Positions 53,331-62,436 of a stretch of 64,000 nt of DNA are shown piece by piece. The notes under the pieces are model-generated. The model was not told where the DNA came from and did not search any database. It saw only the letters and a list, made by a program, of their open reading frames with translations. Location of the stretch: assembly GCA_018058095.1 (NCBI GenBank), contig JAGPCO010000012.1, positions 28,790-92,789 of the forward strand, given 5' to 3'. A program made the position numbers and the translations under genes. The stretch comes from Kofleriaceae bacterium (GTDB lineage Bacteria > Myxococcota_A > Polyangia > Haliangiales > Haliangiaceae). Each line of letters starts with the position of its first letter. Positions within the stretch are counted from its first letter, which is position 1.

Positions 53331-55085
53331 TCAGGTGCGGACCACGCGAAGGCGCGAGCGGTAGCGCCCGAGGTCGTCCTCGTAGTCGCCCAGCGGGTCG
53401 CTGAAGACCTGGTAGACGCCGTTGCGCAGCGGCACGAGGGCGCGCTCGCCCAGCGACTTCACCTTGCCAGTCTGGACGCTCGCGAGGTGCGACGGCGTGA
53501 AGCTCCCCGGCGCGTGCCAGGCGATGAGCGCGAGGGCGCCGCTGCGCACCGTGACCTTGCCGAGCCGGACCGGCTTGCCTTTCGTGGGCAGCTGGGCCAC
53601 CCGCCCACCGAGCGCTCGCTTCACCTCCTTGTCGGCCGCCTTGATCGACTTGGTGAAGTACTCGAGCAGCGCGAACCCACCGTCGATGCGCCAGATGTCC
53701 GACATGCCGGTCTCGCACGCCTCGACCACGAGGCCGGTCTCCGCACCGACCGGCAGCTCGAGGTCGCCATCCTCGGCGGCCTGCATCGCGCGATCGAAGT
53801 CGGTCGTGCCGTCGCTGGACCCGGCCTTGCGGTCGCCCTTCCACGCGCCGGCGGCCGCCGCGTCGACCAGGACGCAGTTGAGCGGGCCGTCGTTCGCGCA
53901 GATCTGACCGATGGACTCGGCGTGGGGCCCGTCGCTTCGCACCAGGGAGGCCGCGCCCGCCCTGTCGGCCTTGTCCCCGGGCAGGCTGGCGTAGGTGATG
54001 CGCGTGACCGCGTTCTTCTTGACCTCGTCGAACGACTGAAACCACTCGTAGTACCGCGTGAGCTTTCGCTGCCTTGGATCTGCGAGCCGAACACGGTCCT
54101 CGGGGGTCAGGTCGATCGAGATGGTCGCGCCGCGCAGATCGGCGCGTTCGGCATCGATCCGGTTGGTCGCGTTGGGCGTGGTCACCCACAGCTCCATCGT
54201 CAAGCCTTCGCCTTTGGTCCGCGACAGATCGATCTTCGAGTCGGGGCCGGTGCCGACGAAGCGCGCGCCCGTCAGGTCGGCGCCCCGCATCTCCACGTCG
54301 AAGTGACAGTCCTGGAACACGGTGCCCCGGGCGCGGATCGAGTTCATCGTCCCGGAGAAGACGCACTCCGTGAACACCGCGCCCTCCAGGTTCGCGCCCG
54401 TCAGGTCGGCGCGTCCAAAGTCGCACCGCGTCCACTTGCTCCTGGCGAGGTTGGCCCGGCGCATCTTCGGCATCATCAACGTCACCCCCTCGAGGGTGAC
54501 GCCCGCGAGGTCGGCCGGCCCCAGGTCGGCGGCGCTGTCGAGCTGCCCCGATCGCAGCGCCGCGATGATGGCCGCCTTCCCCTTGGGCGGCGGCGCGGCG
54601 GCGCGCTTGCACACGAGGTGGGTGCCCTCGAGCTTCCAGCCGGGTGCGCTGGCCAGCAGCTCCTTCATCTTCGTCTTGCTCTTGAGGAGCGGCGTTGCCT
54701 CGAGGTTCACCGACTGGAGCGCCATGGCCTCGGCGAGCCCCACGAGCGCGGTGATCTTCGTGTCCGCCAGGTCGAGCCGCTCGAGCCGGGGAAGGCGGAG
54801 CAACGCCGGCGAGACGCTCTTGAGCTCGTCACACATCGCGAACGACACGATCCGGAGCTCCCGGAGCTCGGCGACCCAGGGCGGCACGGTCGACAGCGGC
54901 GCGCCGTCGCACTCGAGCACCATCAGGCGCTTGCACCTGGTCAGCTCGCGCGGCAGCGCCTTGGCGAGCTCGACGCAGGCGCGGGTGGCGCGCGCGGGAT
55001 GAGCCAGCGTGACCGCCAGCGGCGGCCCCGGGTGACCGCCGAAGAGGGAGAAGTGGGCTAGCCGCGCGGGAGGTGTCTTGGCCAT
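53331..55085 (-). CDS. Leucine-rich and pentapeptide-repeat protein
   Basis: 584 residues from ATG 55085; eight further codons could be added from an upstream start at 55109. Residues 55-150 form leucine-rich repeats (LRELRIVSFAMCDELKSV, LPRLERLDLADTKITAL). Residues 195-320 are pentapeptide repeats of A(D/N)LxG type (ADLAGVTLEGVTL, ADLTGANLEGAVF, ADLTGARFVG). The C-terminal 250 residues form an alpha/beta domain with DRAMQAAEDGDLELPVGAET. No signal peptide or enzyme motif. Such mixtures occur in cytoplasmic binding proteins; role unknown. Confidence 0.82.
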   Translation of the reverse strand: MAKTPPARLAHFSLFGGHPGPPLAVTLAHPARATRACVELAKALPRELTRCKRLMVLECDGAPLSTVPPWVAELRELRIVSFAMCDELKSVSPALLRLPRLERLDLADTKITALVGLAEAMALQSVNLEATPLLKSKTKMKELLASAPGWKLEGTHLVCKRAAAPPPKGKAAIIAALRSGQLDSAADLGPADLAGVTLEGVTLMMPKMRRANLARSKWTRCDFGRADLTGANLEGAVFTECVFSGTMNSIRARGTVFQDCHFDVEMRGADLTGARFVGTGPDSKIDLSRTKGEGLTMELWVTTPNATNRIDAERADLRGATISIDLTPEDRVRLADPRQRKLTRYYEWFQSFDEVKKNAVTRITYASLPGDKADRAGAASLVRSDGPHAESIGQICANDGPLNCVLVDAAAAGAWKGDRKAGSSDGTTDFDRAMQAAEDGDLELPVGAETGLVVEACETGMSDIWRIDGGFALLEYFTKSIKAADKEVKRALGGRVAQLPTKGKPVRLGKVTVRSGALALIAWHAPGSFTPSHLASVQTGKVKSLGERALVPLRNGVYQVFSDPLGDYEDDLGRYRSRLRVVRT

Positions 55086-55157
55086 GATGCGCGACCGTAC
55101 CAACCTCAAGGGCGGGCGGTGGCCGCCGCAGCGGTGGCGGTGATGGCGTTGCCCCCC

Positions 55158-55275
55158 CTAGCAAGCTGCTGAAGAAGCAGCCTGCTAGTCATTTTCGATC
55201 TCGCAGCCTGCTGAAAACACGGAGCCCGTCCCGTCGGCAGAAGCCGCCGGCACGGGTTTTTCAGCAGCCTGCTAG
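55158..55275. repeat. Double palindromic TAGCAGG element
   Basis: A first palindrome (55158-55188) has ends CTAGCAAGCTGCTG and CAGCCTGCTAG. A second (about 55204-55275) has arms CTGCTGAAAA and TTTTTCAGCAG around CCCGTC/CACGGG inner arms, and ends CCTGCTAG. Read leftward it begins TAGCAGGCTGCTGAAAAA. The terminal TAG (55272-55274) is the stop of the DUF5995 gene. The hairpin is terminator-like. Confidence 0.75.
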
Positions 55276-56429
55276 CGGGCCAGCATCTCGGCGATCATTC
55301 CGCCGCGCTCGAAGGCGCGGGCGCGCTGGCGGGTGATGGGATAGACGGAGCGATCGATCAGCCGGTCGCGCAGGACCTCAGGCGTGACGGCGTCGAGGAT
55401 GCGGGCGCGCGGGCTCCAGGTGTGGCGGGGGAAGGTGTCGACCATGCGGGCGGCGGCGCGCGGGAACACGGCGCCGAGGCGCAGGTAGTCGGCGCGGAAG
55501 CGGGCGTAGTCGCACCGGCCGCGATAGCCGTCGGCCCAGACCGTCGCCAGCGTACGCGGCAGGTCGTCCTCGATGTGCGCCCGCATCCCGAGCCAGATGC
55601 CGATCATGCCGGCCTCGAAGCGCGAGCGCTCGCCGCGGTCGGCCGCCGCCGCCGCCGCGCTGGCGCCGGCCATGGCCCTGCGCCAGTGCGGCTCGATCGT
55701 CGCCGCCCCGGCGGCGCGGGCGTCGAGCGCCTGCTGGTAGTAGCGGTGGAAGACAGGCACCAGGCGCAGCACCCAGCCGGGGTGACGGAAGCCGCCGACG
55801 TCGACGGCGTCGGCGATGGCCAGGGTGGTGTACTGGTACACGCGCGCGAACGCCGCGTTGCCGTCGCCGACGGCGCCGAGGGCGTCGGCCATCGCGCCCT
55901 GGGCCGCGGCGATGTCGTCCAGCGCGGCGCGCAGGCTGCCCAGCGTCGCCGGGTCGTCGTCGACCGCGCGCACGGGCGGCGCCGGCGGGACGTCGGCGCG
56001 GTCGATGCGGATCGTCGCCAGCCGGCGCACGCTGCGCTCGAGCGCCGGCCGGATCAGCCGGGCCATCAGCGCGCCGGTTCCGCGCACCAGCGGCTCGACC
56101 CGCACCGTCCACTGCACCTCGGTCCCGGCCGCGACCTCGACCAGCGTGATGTCGCCCTGGTGCGACCGCACGGGCGCTCCGGAGATGACCCGATAGCGCA
56201 GGTGGTGTGGCCCGTCGCCGTCCTCGATCACCTCGCGCAGGTCGACCGGGACCCGCCCCGGCAGGTGGACCCGTCGCAGCGCCCCCGTGCCGCCGGGGTG
56301 GCCGCCGTCACCCAGCGCCAGCGTCGAGATCGTCGCCTCCGACCACGACCGCGTCAGCGCAGGCACCGTCAGCGCGGCCCACGCCAGGTCGACCGGGTAC
56401 GGCATCGTCACCGCCAGCTCGATGCGCAT
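55272..56429 (-). CDS. SRPBCC domain fused to a DUF5995-like domain
   Basis: 385 residues from ATG 56429. The first 150 residues look like a START/SRPBCC polyketide-cyclase fold (MRIELAVTMPYPVDLAWAAL, VEVAAGTEVQWTVRVEPL). The C-terminal 230 residues resemble DUF5995: FARVYQYTTLAIADAV, an LVPVFHRYYQQAL segment, and WLGMRAHIEDDLPRTLATVW, where the family has a GMNAHIxxDLP-type signature. I infer a single polypeptide joining a lipid-binding fold to this uncharacterised domain. The stop codon is the end of the palindromic repeat. Confidence 0.75.
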   Translation of the reverse strand: MRIELAVTMPYPVDLAWAALTVPALTRSWSEATISTLALGDGGHPGGTGALRRVHLPGRVPVDLREVIEDGDGPHHLRYRVISGAPVRSHQGDITLVEVAAGTEVQWTVRVEPLVRGTGALMARLIRPALERSVRRLATIRIDRADVPPAPPVRAVDDDPATLGSLRAALDDIAAAQGAMADALGAVGDGNAAFARVYQYTTLAIADAVDVGGFRHPGWVLRLVPVFHRYYQQALDARAAGAATIEPHWRRAMAGASAAAAAADRGERSRFEAGMIGIWLGMRAHIEDDLPRTLATVWADGYRGRCDYARFRADYLRLGAVFPRAAARMVDTFPRHTWSPRARILDAVTPEVLRDRLIDRSVYPITRQRARAFERGGMIAEMLAR

Positions 56430-56485
56430 CACCCGACCCCGCTCACTGCGGCCCCCGCCACCGTACCGGTGGCTGAACCTGGCGG

Positions 56486-57502
56486 TCACCGAAGTGAGTC
56501 AGGCGGTTCCACATCCGACCCCTGGCCCGGAGGCAGCAGCGACTCGCCTGCCAGCAACGCCGCGCGGAGCGCCAGCTGATCGAAGACATACAGGCCGTCG
56601 ACGCCGGGCGACGCCAGGTCCGGACGGAGGCGATGGCTGCCACGGGCCTCGTCCCAGCTCGGGTTGAGTTCACCGCCGAAGTGCTGCACGAAGTCCGCGC
56701 TGGCGCTGCCGTCCCGTAGCGCCGGTTCGAGCGCGCGCTGGACCAGATCGAGGACGTGGGCCCGAACCTTCGGCGCTTCGATGGCAGCGCCCGTGGATCC
56801 GTCCACGTGCAGGTACACCGCGGTCAACGCGTTGCAGGTCAAGGTCCCTTCGATGACCGCTGCCTCGGCGCGGACCTCACCGAGGCAACGCAGCGTGGCC
56901 CCGGCACGGACCTCGAGCCATGACAGCTCGAGGTCTGCCTTCTCCAGCCGAACACCCCCTTCGACGATCAGCTCGCGTCGCGCGGTCCGCGTGGTCGCGC
57001 GTGCTCCCCTGGTGACCGGCTCGGCCGAGCTCGCGATCGGCTCGGCGTCGACGATGCGGAGCAAGACCGGGCCGCCCGTGGTGCCGACCTCGACCACCGC
57101 GCCCACGTCGAGGTGAGTCTGGTCGCCGCAAGTCCTGAGCACACGATCCCCGACGCGGACCGAGGGACCGAAGTCGGCGTGCTCGACGACGCGCTCGCCC
57201 TGGCGCGTGGACACAGCGAACCCAGTCACCGTGAGCTTCACCGGTCCGGACTCGGTCTCCTCGAGTGTGAGCGTGGCCCCGGCACCCTCGAGAAGAAGCG
57301 TTGGATTCGCCTCACGACGCCCGACCCGCTGTGCATATCTGGTCACCGGCATTCCGCCCAGTATCAGGTCCGCCCGTTGCATGCTCACCCACCGCCGCAC
57401 CGCCGGTCCCTGGGCGAGCTGCCCTCGCAGCGCACCGAGCCCGGCCAGGCCCGCCGATGCCCGCCCCACCTGTTTCGGCTTTCCTGGCTTCGAGCCACTC
57501 AC
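56486..57502 (-). CDS. Hypothetical protein
   Basis: 338 residues from GTG 57502; GTG 57520 and ATG 57382 (MQRADLILGGMPVTRYAQRV) are other possible starts, the latter fitting where the ordered part begins. The chain is mostly beta with regular turns (TLLLEGAGATLTLEETES, LELSWLEVRAGATLRCLG, AAVIEGTLTCNALTAVYLHV), like a small beta-helix or jelly roll, then a helical C terminus. No signal peptide. I recognise no family. The reading frame has the expected codon bias. Confidence 0.6.
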   Translation of the reverse strand: MSGSKPGKPKQVGRASAGLAGLGALRGQLAQGPAVRRWVSMQRADLILGGMPVTRYAQRVGRREANPTLLLEGAGATLTLEETESGPVKLTVTGFAVSTRQGERVVEHADFGPSVRVGDRVLRTCGDQTHLDVGAVVEVGTTGGPVLLRIVDAEPIASSAEPVTRGARATTRTARRELIVEGGVRLEKADLELSWLEVRAGATLRCLGEVRAEAAVIEGTLTCNALTAVYLHVDGSTGAAIEAPKVRAHVLDLVQRALEPALRDGSASADFVQHFGGELNPSWDEARGSHRLRPDLASPGVDGLYVFDQLALRAALLAGESLLPPGQGSDVEPPDSLR

Positions 57503-57635
57503 GGCGGCACAAGCTAGCACGCTCGACGTGGCTCCCGCGGTCGGGAGTAGATCCGCGACGACCGTGGCCGGGGCTGGGGGTGATGCTCAGCAGGCCAACC
57601 TGGCGGCGATCATGCCCCGCGCGGAACCGCGAGGA

Positions 57636-58319
57636 TCACCGGGGCCCAGCCCCGTACGCCCGCTCGCAGCTGGCGATCGTGCTGGCCAGGTCAGCCGCCA
57701 GCGGCGCCTCGGCCTCGACTCGCGCCCCGCTGACCGGGTGATCGAAGCCCAGGTGCGCCGCGTGTAGTGCCAGCCGGTGCAGGCCGTGCTCGGTGCGGAA
57801 CAGCCGGTTGTGCTCGCCCTTGCCGTAGCGGACGTCGCCGATGAGCGGGCAGCTCAGGTGCTTGAGGTGGCGCCGGATCTGGTGCAGCCGGCCCGTGCGC
57901 GGCGCCGCCTCGACCAGGGCGTAGCGCCCAAACGTGGCGCGGCACCACACCTCGGTCACCGCCGGCACCCGCTCGCCGCCCGGCTGGCGCGGGATCGGGT
58001 GATCGACCACCACGTGCGCCGGCGGGTGGCCGCGGGTGATTGCCAGGTAGCGCTTGCTGACGCTGCCGTCGCCCCAGCGCTCCGACAACGCGGCGGCGAT
58101 GGCCGACGAGCGCGCGAACACCAGCGCACCGGAGGCGCCGCGATCGAGCCGGTGCACCGCATGGACCCAGGCGCCGCCAAGCTGGTCGCGCACCCGCTGC
58201 AGCAGCGGCGTGTCGTCGTCGTCGGCCCAGCCACGATGGGTCGCGACCCCGGCCGGCTTGTCGACCACCACCAGGTGCTCGTCGACGTACAGCACCGGCA
58301 CGGCGCCGGCCGCGCTCAC
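57636..58319 (-). CDS. TruC-like RluA-family tRNA pseudouridine synthase
   Basis: 227 residues from GTG 58319. Motif I is VVVDKPAG, the catalytic Asp59 sits in HRLDRGASG, and GRLHQIRRHLKHLSCPLIGD with YGKGEHNR matches TruC, which modifies U65 in tRNA, better than the large-subunit enzymes. No S4 domain is present, as expected for this class. It overlaps the upstream S9 peptidase gene by four bases. RNA target is inferred from the family. Confidence 0.9.
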   Translation of the reverse strand: MSAAGAVPVLYVDEHLVVVDKPAGVATHRGWADDDDTPLLQRVRDQLGGAWVHAVHRLDRGASGALVFARSSAIAAALSERWGDGSVSKRYLAITRGHPPAHVVVDHPIPRQPGGERVPAVTEVWCRATFGRYALVEAAPRTGRLHQIRRHLKHLSCPLIGDVRYGKGEHNRLFRTEHGLHRLALHAAHLGFDHPVSGARVEAEAPLAADLASTIASCERAYGAGPR

Positions 58320-60589
58320 GGCGGCGGGCCGAGGTGCTGGCGGAAGAACTCGAGCTGGACCCGCTCGAGCGCCAGCTTCATCTTCGGGTCGGGCACCATG
58401 TGCGTCGACGACAGGGTCACCAGCTCGGCCCGCTTGCCCTCGAGGTACAGCGCCTCGATCAGCGCCAGGGTGTGGGCGAAGTGAACGTTGTCGTCGGTGA
58501 TGCCGTGCAGCAGCAGCAGCGGACGGCGCAGCTGCGACGCGTACGTCATCACGTTGCCGCGCTGGTAGCCCTCGCGGTTGTCGGCCGGCTGCTTCATGTA
58601 CCGCTCGGTGTACGCGGTGTCGTACAGCTCCCAGTCGGTCACTGGCGCGCCGGCGATGCCGGCCTTGTACAGCTCGGGGTGCTGGATGGTCAGCAGCGCC
58701 GACAGGTAGCCGCCGAACGACCAGCCGTACACGCCCGCGCGCGCCAGATCGATCTCCGGATGCTTGGCCGCGACCGCACGCAGGATGCTGACCGAGTCGG
58801 CCACCGGCACCGTCGCCAGGTCGCCGAGCAGGGCCCGCTCCCACGCCCGATCGCGCGACGGGGTGCCGCGGCCGTCGCCACGCACGACGATGAAGCCGGC
58901 GTCGGCATACAGCTGGTCGCCGAAGTAGCCCCGGCTCGGGGCCATGACCTGCTGCGCGTGCGGGCCGCCGTAGACGAAGTGCAGCACCGGGTAGCGCTTG
59001 CCCGGGTCGAACGCGCGCGGCCGGGTCACGGCGACGTGGAAGTCGTGGCCGTCGGCGCGCACCGTCTCGAGCTGGGTCGTCGGCCAGTACGGCGGCGCCT
59101 CGGCGTGGGAGGTCAGCGGCGTGCTGGTGCCGGCGCGGTCGACGACGCGGGCATGGGTCAGGCCCTGGGCCGGGACCGCGTACACCACGGTGCGGCCGTG
59201 ATCGTGGGCCACGAGGTGCTGCACGCCGTCGTCAGGGACCGGCGTGGTGGCGCCGCTGGCCAGCGCGACCGTGTACACGTCGTCGCGAGTCGGGTCGGTG
59301 CCGGCGGTGACCCATACCACGCCGCGTTCGTCGTCGACGCCGGCGACGTCGCGCAGGCCGAAGCTGGGCTCGGTCAGCTGGCGCACGACGCGGCCGTCGG
59401 CGGCGCGGTGCTCGAGCACCCAGGCGCCAGGCGCCTCGGTCGTCCACAGGAAGCCGCTGCCGTCGGCCAGCCACCACGGGCCGCCGCCGACGTTGACCCA
59501 GGCGGCGTCGCGCTCTTCGACCAGCGGGCGGGTGGCGCCGGTGGCCAGGTCGACCGCCAAGAGCGCCAGCTCGCCCTGGTCGCGGTCGAGCACGGTCAGG
59601 GTCAGCGCACCGGCGTCGGGCCAGTCGACCGCGGCCACGTATGGGTAGCGGGCATGGTCCCAGCGCACCTCGAGCGGGGCCAGGGCGCCGGCGGCCGCGC
59701 TGCTGGCGCCGGTGCCGACGGCGTACAGCCAGAAGGTGACGTCGCTGTTGGCACGGCCAGCGCGCGGGTAGCGGAACGGCACCGGCGCCTGGTCGGGGTG
59801 GCGCGGGTCCGACACGTGCAGCGTGTCGACCTTGCCGTGATCGCTGCGCTGGATCAGCAGGCGGTCGCCGGTCGGCGACCACCACATCCCGGTCGTGCGG
59901 TCGAGCTCCTCCTGGGCCGCGAACTCGGCCACGCCGTACTCGATGGTGTCGGTCCCAGCCGGGGTCAGGCGGCGCGGCGCGGCGGCGGCGGCGGTGGCGC
60001 CGGCGGCGGCGCTGACCGCGCTCAACCAGACCGCGCCGTCGCGCACGAAGGCCAGGCGATCGCCCGTCGGCGCCAGCTGCGGGTCGAACGGGAAGCCGGG
60101 GCCGACGTTCACCTCGCGCGCGCTGGTGGCCGGATCGGCGGCCTGGCGATCGAGCACGAACAGGCGCTCGCCGACCGGCACCAGGACCCAGCGCCCGTCG
60201 CGCGAGGCGTGCACGCGGACGATGCCGGTGGTCTGGGTCCGGGTCCGCTCGCGCCGCGCCTTCTCGGCGTCCGACAGTTGCTCGCGGCCACCGTCGAGCA
60301 GGTCGGCGGCGCTGGCCAGCCGGCGCTCGCGACCGCCAGCGCCGAGCTCGAACAGGTCGGCGGCCCGGCTGCGCGGGCCGGTGCGGCGGAACAGCACCGC
60401 GCCGTCGCGGGTGATCCCGGCCAGGGTCGGCAGGCCGAGCGTGAACCGGTTGGTCTCGGCGCTGGCGGCGAGGAACGCTTCGTCGATCGAGGGCCACATG
60501 GTGTTGGTCGTACCGGTCGGGCTCGGGGTGGTCGGGGTCGCGCCGCGGGTGCAAGCTGCGGCGGCGACGAGGAGCAGGGCGCGGCGCAT
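58316..60589 (-). CDS. S9 prolyl oligopeptidase / DPP-IV-like peptidase, lipoprotein
   Basis: 757 residues. The signal peptide ends LLVAAAAC, a likely lipobox. An N-terminal DPP-IV-type propeller (residues 40-500) precedes an alpha/beta-hydrolase domain. The catalytic triad is Ser624 in GWSFGGY, Asp near 699 in HGITDDNVH, and His near 730 in SSTHM. Enzymes of this family release dipeptides or cleave after Pro in peptides. It is followed, with a four-base overlap, by the pseudouridine synthase, an unusual pairing that probably reflects only shared transcription. Confidence 0.93.
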   Translation of the reverse strand: MRRALLLVAAAACTRGATPTTPSPTGTTNTMWPSIDEAFLAASAETNRFTLGLPTLAGITRDGAVLFRRTGPRSRAADLFELGAGGRERRLASAADLLDGGREQLSDAEKARRERTRTQTTGIVRVHASRDGRWVLVPVGERLFVLDRQAADPATSAREVNVGPGFPFDPQLAPTGDRLAFVRDGAVWLSAVSAAAGATAAAAAPRRLTPAGTDTIEYGVAEFAAQEELDRTTGMWWSPTGDRLLIQRSDHGKVDTLHVSDPRHPDQAPVPFRYPRAGRANSDVTFWLYAVGTGASSAAAGALAPLEVRWDHARYPYVAAVDWPDAGALTLTVLDRDQGELALLAVDLATGATRPLVEERDAAWVNVGGGPWWLADGSGFLWTTEAPGAWVLEHRAADGRVVRQLTEPSFGLRDVAGVDDERGVVWVTAGTDPTRDDVYTVALASGATTPVPDDGVQHLVAHDHGRTVVYAVPAQGLTHARVVDRAGTSTPLTSHAEAPPYWPTTQLETVRADGHDFHVAVTRPRAFDPGKRYPVLHFVYGGPHAQQVMAPSRGYFGDQLYADAGFIVVRGDGRGTPSRDRAWERALLGDLATVPVADSVSILRAVAAKHPEIDLARAGVYGWSFGGYLSALLTIQHPELYKAGIAGAPVTDWELYDTAYTERYMKQPADNREGYQRGNVMTYASQLRRPLLLLHGITDDNVHFAHTLALIEALYLEGKRAELVTLSSTHMVPDPKMKLALERVQLEFFRQHLGPPP

Positions 60590-60594
60590 GGCGC

Positions 60595-60600
60595 ATCGTA
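60595..60600 (-). promoter_or_regulatory. Putative -10 (TACGAT) for the S9 peptidase gene
   Basis: Read leftward, TACGAT is five bases before ATG 60589. No Shine-Dalgarno is present. Confidence 0.35.
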
Positions 60601-60678
60601 TGCGTAGCCGCGGCGCGTCTTATATAGGCGGCGCGCGGATTTCTTGCCCACGCCGGTGGCGCCCGCGACGATTCGGCC

Positions 60679-61080
60679 ATGGCCAAGCCGATCAAGCCGA
60701 CCAAGCCGACCGAGCGCCGAGTCCGCCGTACCGAAGACACGCCGACCGCGCTGTCGTACCAGCTCGACGCCTGCCGCAGCCGCAGCGGCATCACCGCGAT
60801 GGTGGTGGCCGACGAGGAGGGCAACCTGCTGGCGGCGTCGGGTGATCGCTTCGTGTGCGAGGAGGTGGCCGGGCGCGTGGTGATCGCCGGCCGCCGCATC
60901 CAGGAGTTCCACGGCACCCTGCTCTCGCCCGAGCAGCACTTCGACGTGCAGATGCGCAAGATCGAGATCGACGGCGCGCCGCTCATGGTGTGCGCCGTCG
61001 GCGGCAACGCCGCCGCCCGCAACGCCGAGATCAGCCGCGGCGCCGACGGCGCCCGCCGCATCCTCGCCCTCGCCGCGTAG
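60679..61080 (+). CDS. Small protein with roadblock-like core
   Basis: 133 residues. A basic N terminus (KPIKPTKPTERRVRR) precedes SGITAMVVADEEGNLLAASG, which resembles the first strand-turn-strand of roadblock/LC7 domains, and a second half (HFDVQMRKIEIDGAPLMVCA, GRRILAL). If correct it could bind a small GTPase, like MglB, but no GTPase gene is adjacent and the match is partial. The start is ATG with GACGAT six bases upstream. Confidence 0.6.
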   Translation: MAKPIKPTKPTERRVRRTEDTPTALSYQLDACRSRSGITAMVVADEEGNLLAASGDRFVCEEVAGRVVIAGRRIQEFHGTLLSPEQHFDVQMRKIEIDGAPLMVCAVGGNAAARNAEISRGADGARRILALAA

Positions 61081-61854
61081 CGACGTCGCTTCCCGCCGCG
61101 CCGCGTTCGGGTGTGGGCACCCCGGCGCGGCGCGGCTCCATCGTCGGCGAACCTGCCGGCCGTCGCCGACCGCCGCGCCACGCAGCGGTCCGTTCTTGAT
61201 CGGGATCGAGTTCGTGGCCGCTCCCGTGGTCGTGGCCGCGCTCGAGATCGAGAGCAACACGGTGGAGGTGGGTGCCGGCTCCGGCTCGGACGCTGGCTCG
61301 GAACCCCGGCGCCGCCGTCGCCGCGCCTGCGGCCGCGCCGCGCCAGCCAACCTTTCCCCTCATTCCAGCACCTTACCCACCCGGATGTCCGGCCACCCGG
61401 ACGCCCCCGTCCGAAACCGTCCGGCCCCCGTTATCACCGGACACCGCCGCCTAGCCTTCTCGACGGTTTACACAGCGCCCCACTCCGCGACGCGGCCCTG
61501 GTCACGTCTTCACGACCTTGTCTCGACCGTCTTCACGACCTTGTCTCGGGAGAGCGGCGACGGACCGGCTGGCCAACCGTCCACGCCGGATCGACGAGGA
61601 TCACGGCGTCGTTCCGGTTCACGAGCGCGGCCACGATCACGGGCGCGGCCACAGCCACGGCCACCACGTGTGTCCGACCGGCGTCTGGGCCGACTGTGAT
61701 GGCGAGCGCCGACACGGGCGCGGCCACAACCACGAGCACGGCCACGTCCCCGGCCACCTGCGCCCGACGGGCGCCTGGGCCGACTGTGAAGGCGAGCGCC
61801 GACGGCGCCGTTCGTCGCCCCCGGCAGCAAGGGCGCTGGCGCGTGGCTCGGGCG
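61081..61854. other. 774 bp without a convincing gene, filled with repeats
   Basis: No frame on either strand has a clean start, sensible codon bias and protein-like sequence together. The stretch contains two copies of a 20-bp sequence with a 23-bp period (61506-61548, GTCTTCACGACCTTGTCTCG). It also has a roughly 90-bp imperfect tandem repeat (61640-61803), marked by GGGCCGACTGTGA at 61687 and 61777, and an inverted copy of GAGCGCGGCCACGA near 61212-61245 facing 61621-61650. One plus frame reads HGRGHNHEHGH-type His-rich peptide, possibly a gene remnant. Confidence 0.6.
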
Positions 61855-62334
61855 TCAGCGCGCCAGCAGGGCGTCGAGCACCGCGCCGGTGCGGTCGTGC
61901 TCGTGGCTGTTGCCGTAGTACACGCGCGGGCCGTTCGGGCTGTCGGCCAGGGTCAGGCGCAGGTCGAACGGGTCGGGCCCGTCGACGCGGTCGATGCGGA
62001 ACGTGGTGCGGGTGGTGCGGTCGTCGTTGGGCCAGCGGATGCTGAGCCGGTCGCGCTCGACCTTGTACGTGAACAGCTCGAACTCGCCGCGGAACACGGT
62101 GCGGTCCTGGTACACACCGCCGCCCATCGACGGCACGAACCGGTACACGTGCAGGCGTTCGTCCTTGCGCCGCGGCATGTGATCGATCCAGTTGCGGTCG
62201 GTCAGCAGCGCCGCCGCGTCGGCCGGCGCCACCGCCTCGGTCTTGGGCGCGCGCGCGTCCGATCCACATCCGGCCGCTGCGGCAGCGCCGGCCAACCCGA
62301 TCCACGCGGCGATCACGAAGCGCTTCGTCGTCAT
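61855..62334 (-). CDS. Small hypothetical lipoprotein
   Basis: 159 residues. Signal peptide FVIAAWIGLAGAAAAAGC with the lipobox AAAGC (Cys near 23). The mature part is beta-rich with LTDRNWIDHMPRRKDERLHV and GGVYQDRTVFRGEFELFTYK, and reads like a lipocalin-type or DUF-type small barrel of unknown function. Monocistronic. Confidence 0.8.
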   Translation of the reverse strand: MTTKRFVIAAWIGLAGAAAAAGCGSDARAPKTEAVAPADAAALLTDRNWIDHMPRRKDERLHVYRFVPSMGGGVYQDRTVFRGEFELFTYKVERDRLSIRWPNDDRTTRTTFRIDRVDGPDPFDLRLTLADSPNGPRVYYGNSHEHDRTGAVLDALLAR

Positions 62335-62340
62335 GGCCCG

Positions 62341-62346
62341 ACCGTA
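62341..62346 (-). promoter_or_regulatory. Putative -10 (TACGGT) for a leaderless transcript
   Basis: Read leftward, TACGGT, six bases, then ATG 62334. No Shine-Dalgarno. Confidence 0.4.
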
Positions 62347-62424
62347 GCACCTCGGCGCCGCCGGGCGATCTCGACCTGGATGCGCGACCGGTGCCGGCGG
62401 CGAGACGCCCCTCTCCAGGAGTGG

Positions 62425-62430
62425 TAGACC
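62425..62430 (+). promoter_or_regulatory. Putative -10 (TAGACC) for a leaderless transcript
   Basis: TAGACC ends six bases before ATG 62437, with the same preceding GG as at 51704. Confidence 0.4.
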
Positions 62431-62436
62431 CGCGGC

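Noticed and set aside
61518..62045. Plus-strand frame with His-rich and CPTGVWADC-type peptide as a metal-binding protein
   Set aside because: No good start, composition changes abruptly, and it runs into the antisense of the real lipoprotein gene at 61855.
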